Assembly (NCBI RefSeq): GCF_030815865.1
Contig: NZ_JAUSXI010000001.1
Location: 1,798,001-1,862,000, forward strand
Origin: Arthrobacter globiformis
GTDB taxonomy: Bacteria; Actinomycetota; Actinomycetes; Actinomycetales; Micrococcaceae
Direction of reading: 5' to 3'
Length of the DNA stretch: 64,000 bases
The notes beneath the pieces are model-generated. The model had not been told where the DNA came from. It saw only the letters and a list, made by a program, of their open reading frames with translations, and did not search any database. Both the position numbers and the translations under genes were made by a program. This document shows, piece by piece, positions 1-8,871 of this stretch. Every line of letters begins with the position of its first letter. Position 1 is the stretch's first letter.

Positions 1-1422
1 GGCGGCACCGTTTGGCGTCCACGCGGGAAGATCGTTGACGAACTCGGTTTCAATCCAGCGCGTATGGACGCTAAACGGACCCTCGGCGGGCGCGAACGCA
101 GGGTTGCTGACCACGGCCAGGTCGAAGGGGATGACGGTGGGAATGCCTTCCACCACCATCTCCTCAAGGGCGCGGCGGGCCCGCTGCAGGGCCTGCGGGC
201 GGTTCGCTCCGGTGACGATCAGCTTGGACAGCATGGAGTCGAAGTTGCCGCTGATGACGTCGCCCTCTTCGATGCCGGAGTCAATGCGGATGCCGGGCCC
301 GGTGGGGTTCTTCAGGGTAGTCACGGTGCCCGGTGCGGGCATGAAGTTGCGGCCCGGATCCTCGCCAGTGATGCGGAACTCCAAGGAGTGGCCGCGCACC
401 TCGGGGTCGCCGTAGCCAAGCTCCTCGCCGCAGGCCAGACGGAACTGCTCGCGGACCAGGTCGATGCCGGTCACTTCCTCTGAGACGCAGTGCTCCACCT
501 GCAGGCGGGTGTTGACCTCGAGGAAGGAGATGGTGCCGTCCTGGCCGACAAGGAACTCGCAGGTTCCGGCGCCGAGGTAGCCGGCTTCCTTCAGGATGGC
601 CTTGGACGATTCGTAGAGGCGCCGGTTCTGCTCCTCCGTCAGGAAGGGGGCCGGGGCCTCCTCCACGAGCTTCTGGTTGCGGCGCTGGAGTGAGCAGTCG
701 CGGGTGGAGACCACCACCACGTTGCCGTGGGCGTCGGCGAGGCACTGTGTCTCTACGTGGCGGGGGGCGTCGAGGAACCGCTCAATGAAGCACTCACCGC
801 GGCCGAAGGCGGCCGTGGCCTCGCGGACGGCGGAATCGAAGAGTTCGGGGATTTCCTCGCGGGTGCGGGCCACCTTGATGCCGCGCCCGCCGCCGCCGAA
901 GGCAGCCTTGATGGCCACAGGCAGGCCGAACTTGTCCGCGAATTCCAGGATTTCCTCGGCGGACTCAACGGGGTCGGCGGTGCCGGGGACCTGCGGGGCG
1001 CCCACCTTCTCGGCGATGTGGCGGGCCCGGACCTTGTCGCCCAGGGCGGAAATGGCCTCCGGTGACGGGCCGATCCAGGTGATGCCGGCGTCGATGACCT
1101 TGGCTGCGAACTGGGCGTTCTCGGACAGGAAGCCGTAGCCGGGGTGGATGGCGTCAGCGCCGGACTGGCGGGCTATCTCGATCAGCTTGTCCATCACAAG
1201 GTAGGACTCAGCTGCCGTGTTACCGCCCAGGGCATATGCTTCGTCGGCGAGCCGGACGTGGAGGGCGTCCCGGTCAGGATCGGCGTAGACGGCGACGGAG
1301 GCGATGCCCTCGTCCCGGGCTGCGCGGATAACGCGGACTGCGATCTCACCGCGGTTCGCGATCAGAACCTTGGTGAGTTTTGAATGCACTGGACCTGCGG
1401 ACTGCTCCGGCTTTACTGACAA
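1..1422 (-). CDS. accA: Acyl-CoA carboxylase alpha chain, biotin carboxylase part (3' end outside window)
   Basis: ATP-dependent carboxylation of biotin, the first half-reaction of acetyl/propionyl-CoA carboxylase, supplying malonyl- or methylmalonyl-CoA for lipid synthesis. Seen: N-terminal biotin carboxylase signature [10 protein letters not shown] (about residues 22-31), the ATP-grasp glycine loop [14 protein letters not shown], the catalytic [10 protein letters not shown], and a C-terminal carboxylase region ending [10 protein letters not shown] at the window edge. About 474 codons are present. Actinobacterial alpha chains are usually near 590 residues, so the biotinyl (BCCP) domain should lie beyond base 1. 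The start is TTG at 1420-1422, chosen because AAGGAG precedes it by a normal spacing and no better ATG fits. It lies downstream of maf on the same strand, with a 17-bp palindrome in the gap. Its beta and epsilon partners lie about 9 kb away. Confidence 0.93.
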   Translation of the reverse strand, partial: MSVKPEQSAGPVHSKLTKVLIANRGEIAVRVIRAARDEGIASVAVYADPDRDALHVRLADEAYALGGNTAAESYLVMDKLIEIARQSGADAIHPGYGFLSENAQFAAKVIDAGITWIGPSPEAISALGDKVRARHIAEKVGAPQVPGTADPVESAEEILEFADKFGLPVAIKAAFGGGGRGIKVARTREEIPELFDSAVREATAAFGRGECFIERFLDAPRHVETQCLADAHGNVVVVSTRDCSLQRRNQKLVEEAPAPFLTEEQNRRLYESSKAILKEAGYLGAGTCEFLVGQDGTISFLEVNTRLQVEHCVSEEVTGIDLVREQFRLACGEELGYGDPEVRGHSLEFRITGEDPGRNFMPAPGTVTTLKNPTGPGIRIDSGIEEGDVISGNFDSMLSKLIVTGANRPQALQRARRALEEMVVEGIPTVIPFDLAVVSNPAFAPAEGPFSVHTRWIETEFVNDLPAWTPNGAA

Positions 1423-1513
1423 GGCGTCTCCTTCTTTCCTTCAGGGAGCCTAGCCTGATTTTGAGGATTCCGCCGATATTACTGGCGGAATCCGCGGGTA
1501 AGAGGCCCGGTCT

Positions 1514-1530
1514 TTGTAGGGAAGCTACAA
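1514..1530. promoter_or_regulatory. 17-bp palindrome upstream of accA, candidate operator
   Basis: TTGTAG-N5-CTACAA, perfect 6-bp arms, overlapping the stop codon of maf and about 92 bases upstream of the accA start. An almost identical element lies upstream of accB (12579-12595). Shared occurrence at two carboxylase genes suggests one regulator; its identity is unknown to me. It could also be a coincidence or a weak hairpin. Confidence 0.45.
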
Positions 1531-2184
1531 CTCCCCGGGAATTGCCGAGTCCGGCAGGTCCTGCCAGAACTCGGTGATGCTCACGTTCGCCTGGGCCAGC
1601 AGGGAGCGCAGGGTGGAAACCGACAATCCGACGACGGCGTGCGGGTCGCCGTCCACTTTCCGGATGAAGGCGCCGCCAAGGCCGTCGATGGTAAAGGAGC
1701 CGGCACAGTGCAGCGGCTCGCCGGTGGCAATGTAGGCGTCGATCTCCGCGAGCTCCATCTCCATGAAGTGCACCTCCGCGGAGGCGACGCTGCCCAGCGT
1801 GGCGCCGGAGCCGCCGTCGTCGTCCGTGTCGCGGCAGTCCACCAACCAGTGGCCGGTGTGCAGGACCCCGCTGCTGCCGCTCATCCGGAGCATCCGCTGC
1901 CGGGCAACGTCCACGGTGTACGGCTTGCCGTGTGACTCGCCGTCGAACTCGAACACGGAATCGCAGCCGAGCACCAGGGCGCCCTCGGCCTCCGGCAGCG
2001 ACGCGACGGCCTCCGCCTTGGCACGGGCCAGAAGCAGGGCGGTGTCCTGCGGATCGGTGACGCCGTAGCGTTCCTGCACGGCGTCCTCGTCGACGTCGGA
2101 GACGAGGACCTCGTGTTCGATGCCGGCCTCAGTCAGGAGTTTGGTGCGGGCGGGGGACTGGGAGGCAAGGATGAGGCGGGTCAC
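1525..2184 (-). CDS. maf: Maf-like nucleoside triphosphate pyrophosphatase
   Basis: House-cleaning pyrophosphatase family (Maf/HAM1-like) that hydrolyses non-canonical or modified NTPs in the cytoplasm; historically called septum formation inhibitor. Seen: N-terminal LILASQSPARTKLL (family signature S-x-SPRR-like), a central GALVLGCDSV substrate region, ATGEP and AGSFTIDGLG near the C-terminus, and 219 residues, the usual size. The start is GTG at 2182-2184, with GGAG a few bases upstream. The next gene downstream is accA, an order common in actinobacteria, so the two may share a transcript. A long palindrome ends 20 bases upstream of the start, leaving little room for a promoter outside it. 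Confidence 0.9.
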   Translation of the reverse strand: MTRLILASQSPARTKLLTEAGIEHEVLVSDVDEDAVQERYGVTDPQDTALLLARAKAEAVASLPEAEGALVLGCDSVFEFDGESHGKPYTVDVARQRMLRMSGSSGVLHTGHWLVDCRDTDDDGGSGATLGSVASAEVHFMEMELAEIDAYIATGEPLHCAGSFTIDGLGGAFIRKVDGDPHAVVGLSVSTLRSLLAQANVSITEFWQDLPDSAIPGEL

Positions 2185-2203
2185 GGCTCCAGCCTAATTC
2201 ATC

Positions 2204-2282
2204 CCAGCAAAGCAACGCGGGGGTCACACAGCGCCCATTCCTAGGGCTTTTGTGGGCGCTAAGTGACCCCGCGTTGCTTTGG
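2204..2282. terminator. Long intergenic palindrome between the MMPL gene and maf
   Basis: Outer arms around 2209-2227 and 2263-2280 (AAAGCAACGCGGGG core, one bulged base) enclose inner arms AGCGCCCA / TGGGCGCT (2230-2237, 2253-2260), giving a stem of roughly 27 bp with a loop of about 15. It sits just past the stop of the MMPL gene on the minus strand, so the likely role is transcription termination. One of several such palindromes in the window. Confidence 0.6.
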
Positions 2283-2294
2283 CGAGCGGCGACC

Positions 2295-4865
2295 TTAGCG
2301 CGCGGTGACCTCCGCGGGCTCGGCATCTGGCTCGGCATCTGGCTCGGCTTCCGGCTCGGCCGCCTTGGCGGCTGGTGCGTGCTTGCGAAGCTTTGCCCCT
2401 TCAACGTCCACGTCCGGCAGGATGCGGTCCAGCCAGCGCGGCAGCCACCACGCCTTCTCGCCGAGGAGGTACATGACTGCCGGAACGATCGTCATCCGCA
2501 CCACGAAGGCGTCAACCAGCACGCCGAATGCCATCGCGAAGCCGAGCGGCCGGACCATGAACAGGCTCGAGAAGATGAAGCCCGCGAAGACGCTGACCAT
2601 GATGATGGCGGCGGCGGTGACCACCGCGGATGCGTGGCTGAAACCGGAGCGGACGGCGTGCTTCGCGGACTCGCCGTGCATGAAGGACTCACGCATGCCC
2701 GAGGCGATGAACACCTGGTAGTCCATTGCCAGCCCGAACAGCACGCCGATCAGGATGATCGGCAGGAAGCTCAACACGGCGCCGGGGTTGTCGATGCCGA
2801 ACACCGCACCCAGCCAGCCCCACTGGTAGACCGCAACCACGGCGCCGAATGCGGCCGCAAGCGAGAGCAGGAAGCCGCCGGTCGCCAGCAGCGGCACCAC
2901 GATCGAGCGGAACACCAGCAGCAGCAGGATCAGCGAGAGCCCCACCACGATGGCCAGGTATGACGGCAAGGCGTCGCCCAGCTTCGTGGAAACGTCAATA
3001 TTGCCTGCCGTCTGGCCGGTCAGACCGATGCGGACTCCGGTGGAGTCCTCGATCCCGGCCTTTTCGGCGCGGATGTCGGACACCACGTTCACGGTGCTGG
3101 CGCTCGCCGGCCCTTCCTTCGGGATGACCTGAAACACCGCCGTCCCGCGGTCCTTACTCAGTGCCACCGGAATGACGGCGGTCACGTTCCCCGTCTTGCG
3201 CAGGATGTCCGCAACGTCCAACTGCTTGGCCTGTGCCTCGGTTACACTCAGGCCTTTCGGGAAATCACCCACCACGATGATCGGTCCCGTCATGCCTTCG
3301 CCGAAGCTGCGCTTGGTGGCGTCATATGCCTTGAAGGCCTGGGAATCGGCAGGTTCCGAGCCGCCGTCGGGCAGCGCGAGCCGCAGCTGGGCAGCGGGCA
3401 GCGCCACAATGCCCAGCGCCAGGACCCCGGCCAGCATGGCCAGAACAGGGTGTCTGGTGACAAGTCCGCCCCAGCCGTGGCTGCTGCGGTGTTCCTCCTT
3501 GGCGCGGTCCTCAGCTTCACGGTTGGGGTCGGCGTTGTGCTTCTCAGCCTTGGCCCAGGCCCGCCTGGAGATCAGCCTCCTGCCCACGAGGGAGAGGCTC
3601 GCCGGGGTCAGCGTCAGGGCAACGAGGACGGCTACCGCAACGGTCCCGGCCGCGGACACGCCCATGACCCCCAGGAACGGAAGCCCCGGAACGACCAGTG
3701 CCGCGAGGGCGATGATGACCGTCAGGCCGGCAAAGAGCACGGCATTGCCGGAGGTTCCCGTGGCACGCGCCACTGACTCTTCCGCGTCCATGCCTGCCAG
3801 CAGCTGCCCGCGGTGGCGGTTGACGATGAACAGCGAGTAGTCGATGCCGACGGCGAGGCCCAGCATGAGCGCGAGCATCGGGGAAATGGAACTCATGTCA
3901 ATGAGGCCGCTCAGTGCCATGGTGGCGCCGACGCCCACCGCCACGCCGATCACGGCCATCAGCAGCGGCAGCCCGGCGGCGACCAGTGTGCCGAGCATGA
4001 TGATCAGGACCAGTGCCGCCACGCCGATGCCGATGATCTCAGCCACGCCGAAGATTTCGGAGACGTCCTCGCTGATTTCCTTGCTGGGCAGCGCGGTAAC
4101 GCCGGCCGAGGAGACCTCCTGCACGATGTCCTGGACTTCCTGGCGCACGTTGGGGTCCAGTCCGTTGATGGAGGTCTTGAACTGGACCTGTGCAATAGCC
4201 GCCTTGCCGTCCTCCGAGACGAAACGCAACCCCTGAGAGGCTTCGACCTGGCGTTTGGCCAGCTCCAGCCTGGCGGCGCCGTCCTGCGCTTCCTTTGTGC
4301 CGGCGTCGAGCTTTTCCTGACCGGCGGCCAGGGCGGCCTTCTGCTGGCCCAGGTGGGCCTCGATGGCGGACGCCGGGAGTCCGGCAGCGGTCATCTGCGC
4401 CTCGGCCGCGGCCAGCTGTTCCTTGCCGGCGGCGAGTTCGGCCGCGGCCTTGTCCAGTGCGGCCTTGCCCGCGGCTGCCTGGGCTTCGCCGCTGGCGAGA
4501 TCCGCGGCGGCTTTGTCCAGCTGGGCCTGCGTGGCGAACGGGTCGACGGTTTCCCGGACGTCCGGGAGGGCCTCGAGCTTGGTCAGGGCAGCGGACACCG
4601 CGTCCTTGCCTGCCTGGCTGAACTGGGCGTCATGTGCCTGGAAGACAACCCCGGCCGAGCCGCCGGATGACGCCGGCAGCTCCTTTTGGAGCTTGTCGGC
4701 CATCTGCTGGGTTTCCGTGCCCGGAATCTGGAAGTTGTTGGACAGTGCGCCGTGAAAGGCTGCCGCTGCGCCGCCGACTGCCAGCAGGATTGCCAGCCAG
4801 AGCGAGACGACGAGCCATCTGTGACGGTAGGAAAACTTGCCGAGGCGGTACAGGAGAAGTGCCAT
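2295..4865 (-). CDS. MMPL (RND superfamily) transporter
   Basis: Proton-driven inner-membrane exporter of the MMPL family; substrates in actinobacteria are lipids, siderophores or drugs, and this one's substrate is unknown. 856 residues. N-terminal membrane helix (LWLAILLAVGGAAAAF), a long first extracytoplasmic loop rich in Ala/Lys/Glu that looks coiled-coil (about residues 110-195), then two six-helix bundles, each with the D-Y proton-relay motif (GIDYSLFI and AMDYQVFI). The C-terminus is acidic, with a repeated EPDA unit. An upstream in-frame extension exists, but ATG at 4863-4865 gives the normal MALLLYRLGKFSYRHRW start. That ATG begins one base after the stop of the TetR gene, so the pair is translationally coupled and the regulator very probably controls this exporter. 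Confidence 0.92.
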   Translation of the reverse strand: MALLLYRLGKFSYRHRWLVVSLWLAILLAVGGAAAAFHGALSNNFQIPGTETQQMADKLQKELPASSGGSAGVVFQAHDAQFSQAGKDAVSAALTKLEALPDVRETVDPFATQAQLDKAAADLASGEAQAAAGKAALDKAAAELAAGKEQLAAAEAQMTAAGLPASAIEAHLGQQKAALAAGQEKLDAGTKEAQDGAARLELAKRQVEASQGLRFVSEDGKAAIAQVQFKTSINGLDPNVRQEVQDIVQEVSSAGVTALPSKEISEDVSEIFGVAEIIGIGVAALVLIIMLGTLVAAGLPLLMAVIGVAVGVGATMALSGLIDMSSISPMLALMLGLAVGIDYSLFIVNRHRGQLLAGMDAEESVARATGTSGNAVLFAGLTVIIALAALVVPGLPFLGVMGVSAAGTVAVAVLVALTLTPASLSLVGRRLISRRAWAKAEKHNADPNREAEDRAKEEHRSSHGWGGLVTRHPVLAMLAGVLALGIVALPAAQLRLALPDGGSEPADSQAFKAYDATKRSFGEGMTGPIIVVGDFPKGLSVTEAQAKQLDVADILRKTGNVTAVIPVALSKDRGTAVFQVIPKEGPASASTVNVVSDIRAEKAGIEDSTGVRIGLTGQTAGNIDVSTKLGDALPSYLAIVVGLSLILLLLVFRSIVVPLLATGGFLLSLAAAFGAVVAVYQWGWLGAVFGIDNPGAVLSFLPIILIGVLFGLAMDYQVFIASGMRESFMHGESAKHAVRSGFSHASAVVTAAAIIMVSVFAGFIFSSLFMVRPLGFAMAFGVLVDAFVVRMTIVPAVMYLLGEKAWWLPRWLDRILPDVDVEGAKLRKHAPAAKAAEPEAEPDAEPDAEPAEVTAR

Positions 4866-4866
4866 G

Positions 4867-5643
4867 TCAGGACCGTTCTGCGTTGCGGGTGGAAGGTTTG
4901 GTGGAAGATTCATTCGTCGGAGGAACCGCTGCCGGCCCGGCGAAACCGGATCCGAGCAGGCCCATCGAATCGATGAGCAGCTGGCGGAGGATCGCCAGTG
5001 ATTCGGGGGAAAGGTCGGGGCCGCACCGGCGGAACCACACGTCCATGGCAGCCTTGCCGCAGGAGACGACCGAACCTGCGAGGGCCCGGACGTAGAGCTC
5101 GTCCTGTTCAGTCTCGGTGCCCTGCTCCGCGTCGGTGCCCTGTTCAGGCCGGGGGCCCTGCGGGGAGCGCTCGCGGGCCGCAGCAACAATCTGCTCGGTG
5201 CAGTGGTCCCAGGCCTCAAGCTCGGAACGCGCCATGAGCGGATTGCCCTGGGTCAGGCCGAACAGCTCGGCCAGCGGCGCCACCGTCATGGGATCCGCCA
5301 GTTCCACCAAAGCGGCGCGGGCGGATTCGAGGATGGGTTCGTCAGCGGGCCGCCGGCGGAGCTGTTCGAGGGCGCTGTCCAGGAAACCGTTGGTCACCGA
5401 CGCAATGGCGGCTTCGGTGCTGCTGAAGTAGTTGAAGAAGGTCCGGCGTGAGATGCCCGCCGCTTCTGCGATGTCCTCCACCGTGAAGTTGCCGGGGCCG
5501 TTCTTACGTAGAAGGGCAAGCGTGGAGTCGGTGATGGCCTGCCGGGTGGCGGCCTTGTTCAGCTCGCGCCGGGAAACAGGGCCGGCGGCGTCCGCCGGCG
5601 CGGACGCCGCTGACTGCTTCGAGGAAGAAGTGGAAGTGGACAC
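4867..5643 (-). CDS. TetR/AcrR-family transcriptional regulator
   Basis: Ligand-responsive repressor, 258 residues. The DNA-binding domain is at about residues 28-80, with the recognition region FTVEDIAEAAGISRRTFFNYFSST split by the usual helix-turn-helix. The C-terminal ligand domain contains an insert rich in Glu/Gln/Thr (EQGTDAEQGTETEQ). The start is GTG at 5641-5643. A nearby ATG is out of frame. The promoter has TTGCAC (-35) and TAGTGT (-10) on the minus strand; the -10 ends 6 bases before the GTG, so the mRNA is probably leaderless. Two palindromes overlap that promoter, which argues for autorepression together with the MMPL gene directly downstream. Confidence 0.92.
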   Translation of the reverse strand: MSTSTSSSKQSAASAPADAAGPVSRRELNKAATRQAITDSTLALLRKNGPGNFTVEDIAEAAGISRRTFFNYFSSTEAAIASVTNGFLDSALEQLRRRPADEPILESARAALVELADPMTVAPLAELFGLTQGNPLMARSELEAWDHCTEQIVAAARERSPQGPRPEQGTDAEQGTETEQDELYVRALAGSVVSCGKAAMDVWFRRCGPDLSPESLAILRQLLIDSMGLLGSGFAGPAAVPPTNESSTKPSTRNAERS

Positions 5644-5648
5644 CCATT

Positions 5649-5679
5649 TACACTACGTGCATCTTTGCACTATGTGCAA
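5649..5679 (-). promoter_or_regulatory. Promoter with two tandem TetR-type operators
   Basis: TTGCACTATGTGCAA at 5665-5679 is a perfect 15-bp palindrome. TACACTACGTGCA at 5649-5661 is an imperfect copy of the same TGCAC/GTGCA arms, centres 17 bp apart. They cover the -35 and -10 of the tetR promoter. Inferred binding site of the adjacent TetR protein; the divergent secreted-protein gene may also respond. Confidence 0.7.
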
Positions 5680-5832
5680 CGCGATGGCCGGTGATTCACA
5701 GCCTGGCGGAAATATTCACAGCCTCCTCACAGCCAGCCAAAAGCAGTTCTTGAGGACCAGGGTGCATCCTGTTGTCGTGGCCGGCACGGGGGGGCAATGG
5801 TGCCTCAAGGCCGGCGGAGCGAGGAGCGGACC

Positions 5833-6396
5833 ATGGAGCGTTCAAAGAAAGTGGCTCTCGGCCTGGGTGCGACTGCCTTGGCGCTGGGTGCCGGATTCGG
5901 TGTCACCGGGATGGCGACCGCAACAACAGCCACTCCCACGCCCACGCCAACATCAAGCAGCCCATTCAGCGGTCCCAATGACGGACCGCGTTTTGACGGC
6001 GACGGGCACGGGCGTGGACATGGGGGCGGCCACGGTGCCGTAAAAGCGGGCGCAGCGGCGCTCGCCGCCAAGCTGGGCGTTGACCAGGCGAAGGTGGAGG
6101 ATGCCCTGAGGGCATTCCGCGAGGCCAACCGTCCGCCCGGCCGCCGCGCCGACGGCACCAGGCCGGACAAGGCAGCCAAGGAAGCGGCACTGGCAGCCTC
6201 GCTGGCCAAATCACTGGGGATCGATGAGGCCAAGGTCAAGGCCGCACTTGAGGACCTCCGCACCCAGGCGCAGGCGGACCGGGCGGCTGCCCTGAAAAGC
6301 CGGCTGGACCAGGCGGTGAAGGACGGCACGCTCACCCAGGCCGAAGCCGACGCGGTCGCGAAGGCCGTGGAAAAGGGAGTGATCGGCGGCCACTAG
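5833..6396 (+). CDS. Small secreted protein with paired helical repeats
   Basis: Unrecognised family. 187 residues: a signal peptide with basic start (MERSKKVA), a hydrophobic Ala/Gly stretch and a likely cleavage site near residue 30, then a Thr/Pro/Ser linker, a Gly/His-rich patch (DGHGRGHGGGHG, possibly metal-binding), and two similar helical units, LGVDQAKVEDALRAF and LGIDEAKVKAALEDL, followed by an EADAVAKAVEKG-type helix. I chose ATG 5833 because GAGGAG lies 6 bases upstream; an earlier in-frame start exists but lacks this. It is divergent from tetR-MMPL. The function is not visible. Confidence 0.75.
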   Translation: MERSKKVALGLGATALALGAGFGVTGMATATTATPTPTPTSSSPFSGPNDGPRFDGDGHGRGHGGGHGAVKAGAAALAAKLGVDQAKVEDALRAFREANRPPGRRADGTRPDKAAKEAALAASLAKSLGIDEAKVKAALEDLRTQAQADRAAALKSRLDQAVKDGTLTQAEADAVAKAVEKGVIGGH

Positions 6397-6401
6397 CCGC
6401 C

Positions 6402-7142
6402 TTACTCACGGCCGCGGCGCCCGCAGGTGCCGCTTGTCAGGCTGTGCGCTCGACGGCGGCGAGGATTGCCGCTCCGAGCTCCGCGGGCTTGGTGAACTGG
6501 GGGCCAGTGCCCCGTGGGAAGGTCCACGAGTTCGACGTCGCGGATGCGGGCCAGCTCTTCGACGTAAGGGTGCCCGGCATCCATCCACTCCGTTAACAGG
6601 GAGGAGGGGAATTCGCAGGCGATCACCGTGGCAGGGACGTCGTACCGGCGCACGTCCTGAAGGTGCTGCTTGTCGCAGGCAACGCCCTTGGGTTGCGGAA
6701 TGGCGCGCTCGCGGAACGCGGCCCGCAGCCCGTCGTCAAGGTCGGTGAGGTCGGCGTCGTCGAAGACGTCCCACGAGGGCAGGGGGATCTCATCGCCTTC
6801 GGCAGGCAGCTCATCATTGATGACGCCGCCTTCCCCGAGCGGGCCGCTGTCCACGTAGACCGCCCGGACTACGCGGTCCGGGCGCTCGTCCACAGCGCCA
6901 TGGATGATGGCGCCTCCGCCGGAGTGGCCGACGAGGACCAACGGGCCCTCAATGCCGTCAATGGCTTCCACAACGGCGTTGATATGGTCGCGAAGCCCGA
7001 TGCCAGTCCGCTTGGCGTCCTTCGCCTCGAGCCCCGGGAGGGTCAGCGCATGGATCTGGTGGCCGGCCTCCACCAGCGGGGGAGTGACGCCGGACCAGGA
7101 TGAACCATCGAGCCAGAAGCCCGGAACGAGAATGATGTCCAT
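6402..7142 (-). CDS. Alpha/beta hydrolase with a C-terminal frameshift
   Basis: Serine hydrolase of the alpha/beta fold, substrate unknown. Seen: LVLVGHSGGG with nucleophile Ser74 and the catalytic-His motif PTGHWP (His212). Directly after that motif the frame changes. As written, the protein ends in an Arg-rich tail of about 33 residues closing at 6402. Removing one G from the five-G run at 6499-6503 (plus strand) restores the family-like ending HWPQFTKPAELGAAI and a stop at 6437-6439. The catalytic residues precede the break, so even the shifted product could be active. Either a real recent mutation or a homopolymer error in the assembly. The gene stands alone, with a hairpin terminator of the next gene upstream. 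Confidence 0.85.
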   Translation of the reverse strand: MDIILVPGFWLDGSSWSGVTPPLVEAGHQIHALTLPGLEAKDAKRTGIGLRDHINAVVEAIDGIEGPLVLVGHSGGGAIIHGAVDERPDRVVRAVYVDSGPLGEGGVINDELPAEGDEIPLPSWDVFDDADLTDLDDGLRAAFRERAIPQPKGVACDKQHLQDVRRYDVPATVIACEFPSSLLTEWMDAGHPYVEELARIRDVELVDLPTGHWPPVHQARGARSGNPRRRRAHSLTSGTCGRRGRE

Positions 7143-7201
7143 GCCGGTACCCTACCCTTGCTGCCTGCCGCCGGGGCCGATTGGGGCGGCCGGTCTTAAA
7201 T

Positions 7202-7234
7202 GAGTGTGCCCCGGGAAACCCCAGGGGCACACTC
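7202..7234 (-). terminator. Hairpin terminator after the symporter gene
   Basis: Perfect 11-bp stem GAGTGTGCCCC (7202-7212) / GGGGCACACTC (7224-7234) with an 11-base loop, starting 13 bases past the symporter stop on the minus strand and followed by a short T/A-rich stretch. Confidence 0.7.
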
Positions 7235-7246
7235 GTTCTGCGAAGG

Positions 7247-8650
7247 TCAGGCCTTCGACTCAGCCAGCTCACGCTCGACGGCGGCGGGTGTCTCTTCCTC
7301 GCGGAAGGCCTCCCCGGTGCGCGGTGCGTTGTAGAGGGTTTCATCGAGGATCCCCTGGCGCTTGGCAACGATGGTGGGCACGAGTGCCTGGCCGGCCACG
7401 TTGACCGCCGTGCGGCCCATGTCCAGGATGGGGTCGATGGCCAGCAGGAGTCCGACGCCGGCCAGCGGCAGTCCCAGGGTGGAGAGGGTCAGTGTCAGCA
7501 TGACGACGGCACCGGTGGTTCCAGCCGTCGCTGCGGACCCGAGGACGGAGACCAATGCGATCAGCAGGTACTGGCTGAAGTCGAGCTGGATTCCGAAGAA
7601 CTGGGCCACGAAGATTGCCGAGACGGCGGGGTATATTGCGGCGCAGCCGTCCATCTTGGTGGTGGCGCCCAGCGGAACGGCGAAGGAGGCGTAGCCCCGT
7701 GGAACACCGAGGTTGCGCTCGGTGACGCGCTGGGTCAGTGGCAGCGTACCGATGGAGGAGCGGGAAACGAAGGCCAGCTGGATGGCCGGCCACGCGCCGG
7801 AGAAGTACTGCTTGACCGACAGGCCGTGGGAGCGCACCAGGACCGGGTAGACGCCGAACAGCACCAGGGCGAGTCCGATGTAAATGGCAACAGTGAACTT
7901 GCCCAGCGAGCCGATGGTGTCCCAGCCGTAGACGGCCACCGCATTGCCGATCAGGCCCACGGTGCCCAGCGGTGCGATGCGGATGATCCACCACAGCACC
8001 TTCTGGATGACGGCCAGCGCAGAGGCGTTGAGGGCCAGGAACGGCTCGGCCTGCTTGCCCACCTTGAGGGCGGCAACGCCGACGGCGATGGCGATCACCA
8101 GGATCTGCAGGACGTTGAAGCTGACGGACGTGGTCACGGCGCCTGAGCCGGTGACCGTGGAGCTGGCACCAAGGCCCAGGAAGTTCTTGGGGAACAGTCC
8201 GATGAGGAATGCCCACCAGTCGCCCTGCTTGCCGTCGTACTCCGCGTCGCCGGAGATGCCCGTGTTAGCGCCCGGCTGCAGGAACACGCCCAGGCCGATG
8301 CCGATCAACACGGAGACCAGCGACGTGATGGCGAACCACAGCAGAGTGTTCCAGGCAAGCCGCGCCGCGTTGGAGACTTCACGCAGGTTGGAAATGGAGC
8401 TCACCACGGCGGTGAAGATCAGCGGCACGACGGCGGTCTGCAGCAGCGACACATAGCTGGAGCCGATGGTCTGCAGCGTGGCGCCCAGACCGTTGGGACT
8501 GGTCTTGGTGCTGCCCGTGTACTTGGCCAGCAGGCCGAGGCCCAGTCCGACGATCAGGGCGGCGATGATCTGGAAGCCGAAGGAGCCTGCCCACCGGGGC
8601 AGCTGGAAGCCGGAACGCCCGGCCGTCGATGAAGTGGTTTGATTGCTCAC
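7247..8650 (-). CDS. Dicarboxylate/amino acid:cation symporter (DAACS family)
   Basis: Membrane importer of glutamate/aspartate or C4-dicarboxylates coupled to sodium or protons (GltP/DctA/SstT superfamily). 467 residues. Family landmarks seen in order: the Ser-rich re-entrant loop region SRSSIGTLPLTQ, TKMDGCAAIYP (corresponding to the NMDGT cation/substrate motif), the Gly/Thr-rich second hairpin TAGTTGAVVML, and the helix-8 motif DPILDMGRTAVNVAGQ. Substrate choice cannot be decided from this. I chose GTG at 8648-8650 since the extra upstream residues are not membrane-like. There is no clear ribosome site, so it may be leaderless. Confidence 0.9.
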   Translation of the reverse strand: MSNQTTSSTAGRSGFQLPRWAGSFGFQIIAALIVGLGLGLLAKYTGSTKTSPNGLGATLQTIGSSYVSLLQTAVVPLIFTAVVSSISNLREVSNAARLAWNTLLWFAITSLVSVLIGIGLGVFLQPGANTGISGDAEYDGKQGDWWAFLIGLFPKNFLGLGASSTVTGSGAVTTSVSFNVLQILVIAIAVGVAALKVGKQAEPFLALNASALAVIQKVLWWIIRIAPLGTVGLIGNAVAVYGWDTIGSLGKFTVAIYIGLALVLFGVYPVLVRSHGLSVKQYFSGAWPAIQLAFVSRSSIGTLPLTQRVTERNLGVPRGYASFAVPLGATTKMDGCAAIYPAVSAIFVAQFFGIQLDFSQYLLIALVSVLGSAATAGTTGAVVMLTLTLSTLGLPLAGVGLLLAIDPILDMGRTAVNVAGQALVPTIVAKRQGILDETLYNAPRTGEAFREEETPAAVERELAESKA

Positions 8651-8871
8651 CACAACAAGGTATGGCGCGCAAAATACAGCTTCCAGCAGACATTGAGAAA
8701 TATTACGACCGCGAGGGCGCAAACCGTCGCCGCAATGCCCGGAAAATCGGCACCAGGTCAGTCTTTTGTGAAGTTATTCCCCCCGCACATGTGGCAAACA
8801 TCTCCCAGCGCGCCGGGATTCCGACAGGCTCAATCAGCGGACAGTCGAGTCCGGCTCGATGGGGGATGTGC

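Noticed and set aside
4866..5219. 118-residue N-terminal extension of the MMPL protein
   Set aside because: It overlaps the TetR gene in another frame and is not membrane-like; the coupled ATG at 4863-4865 gives the family start.
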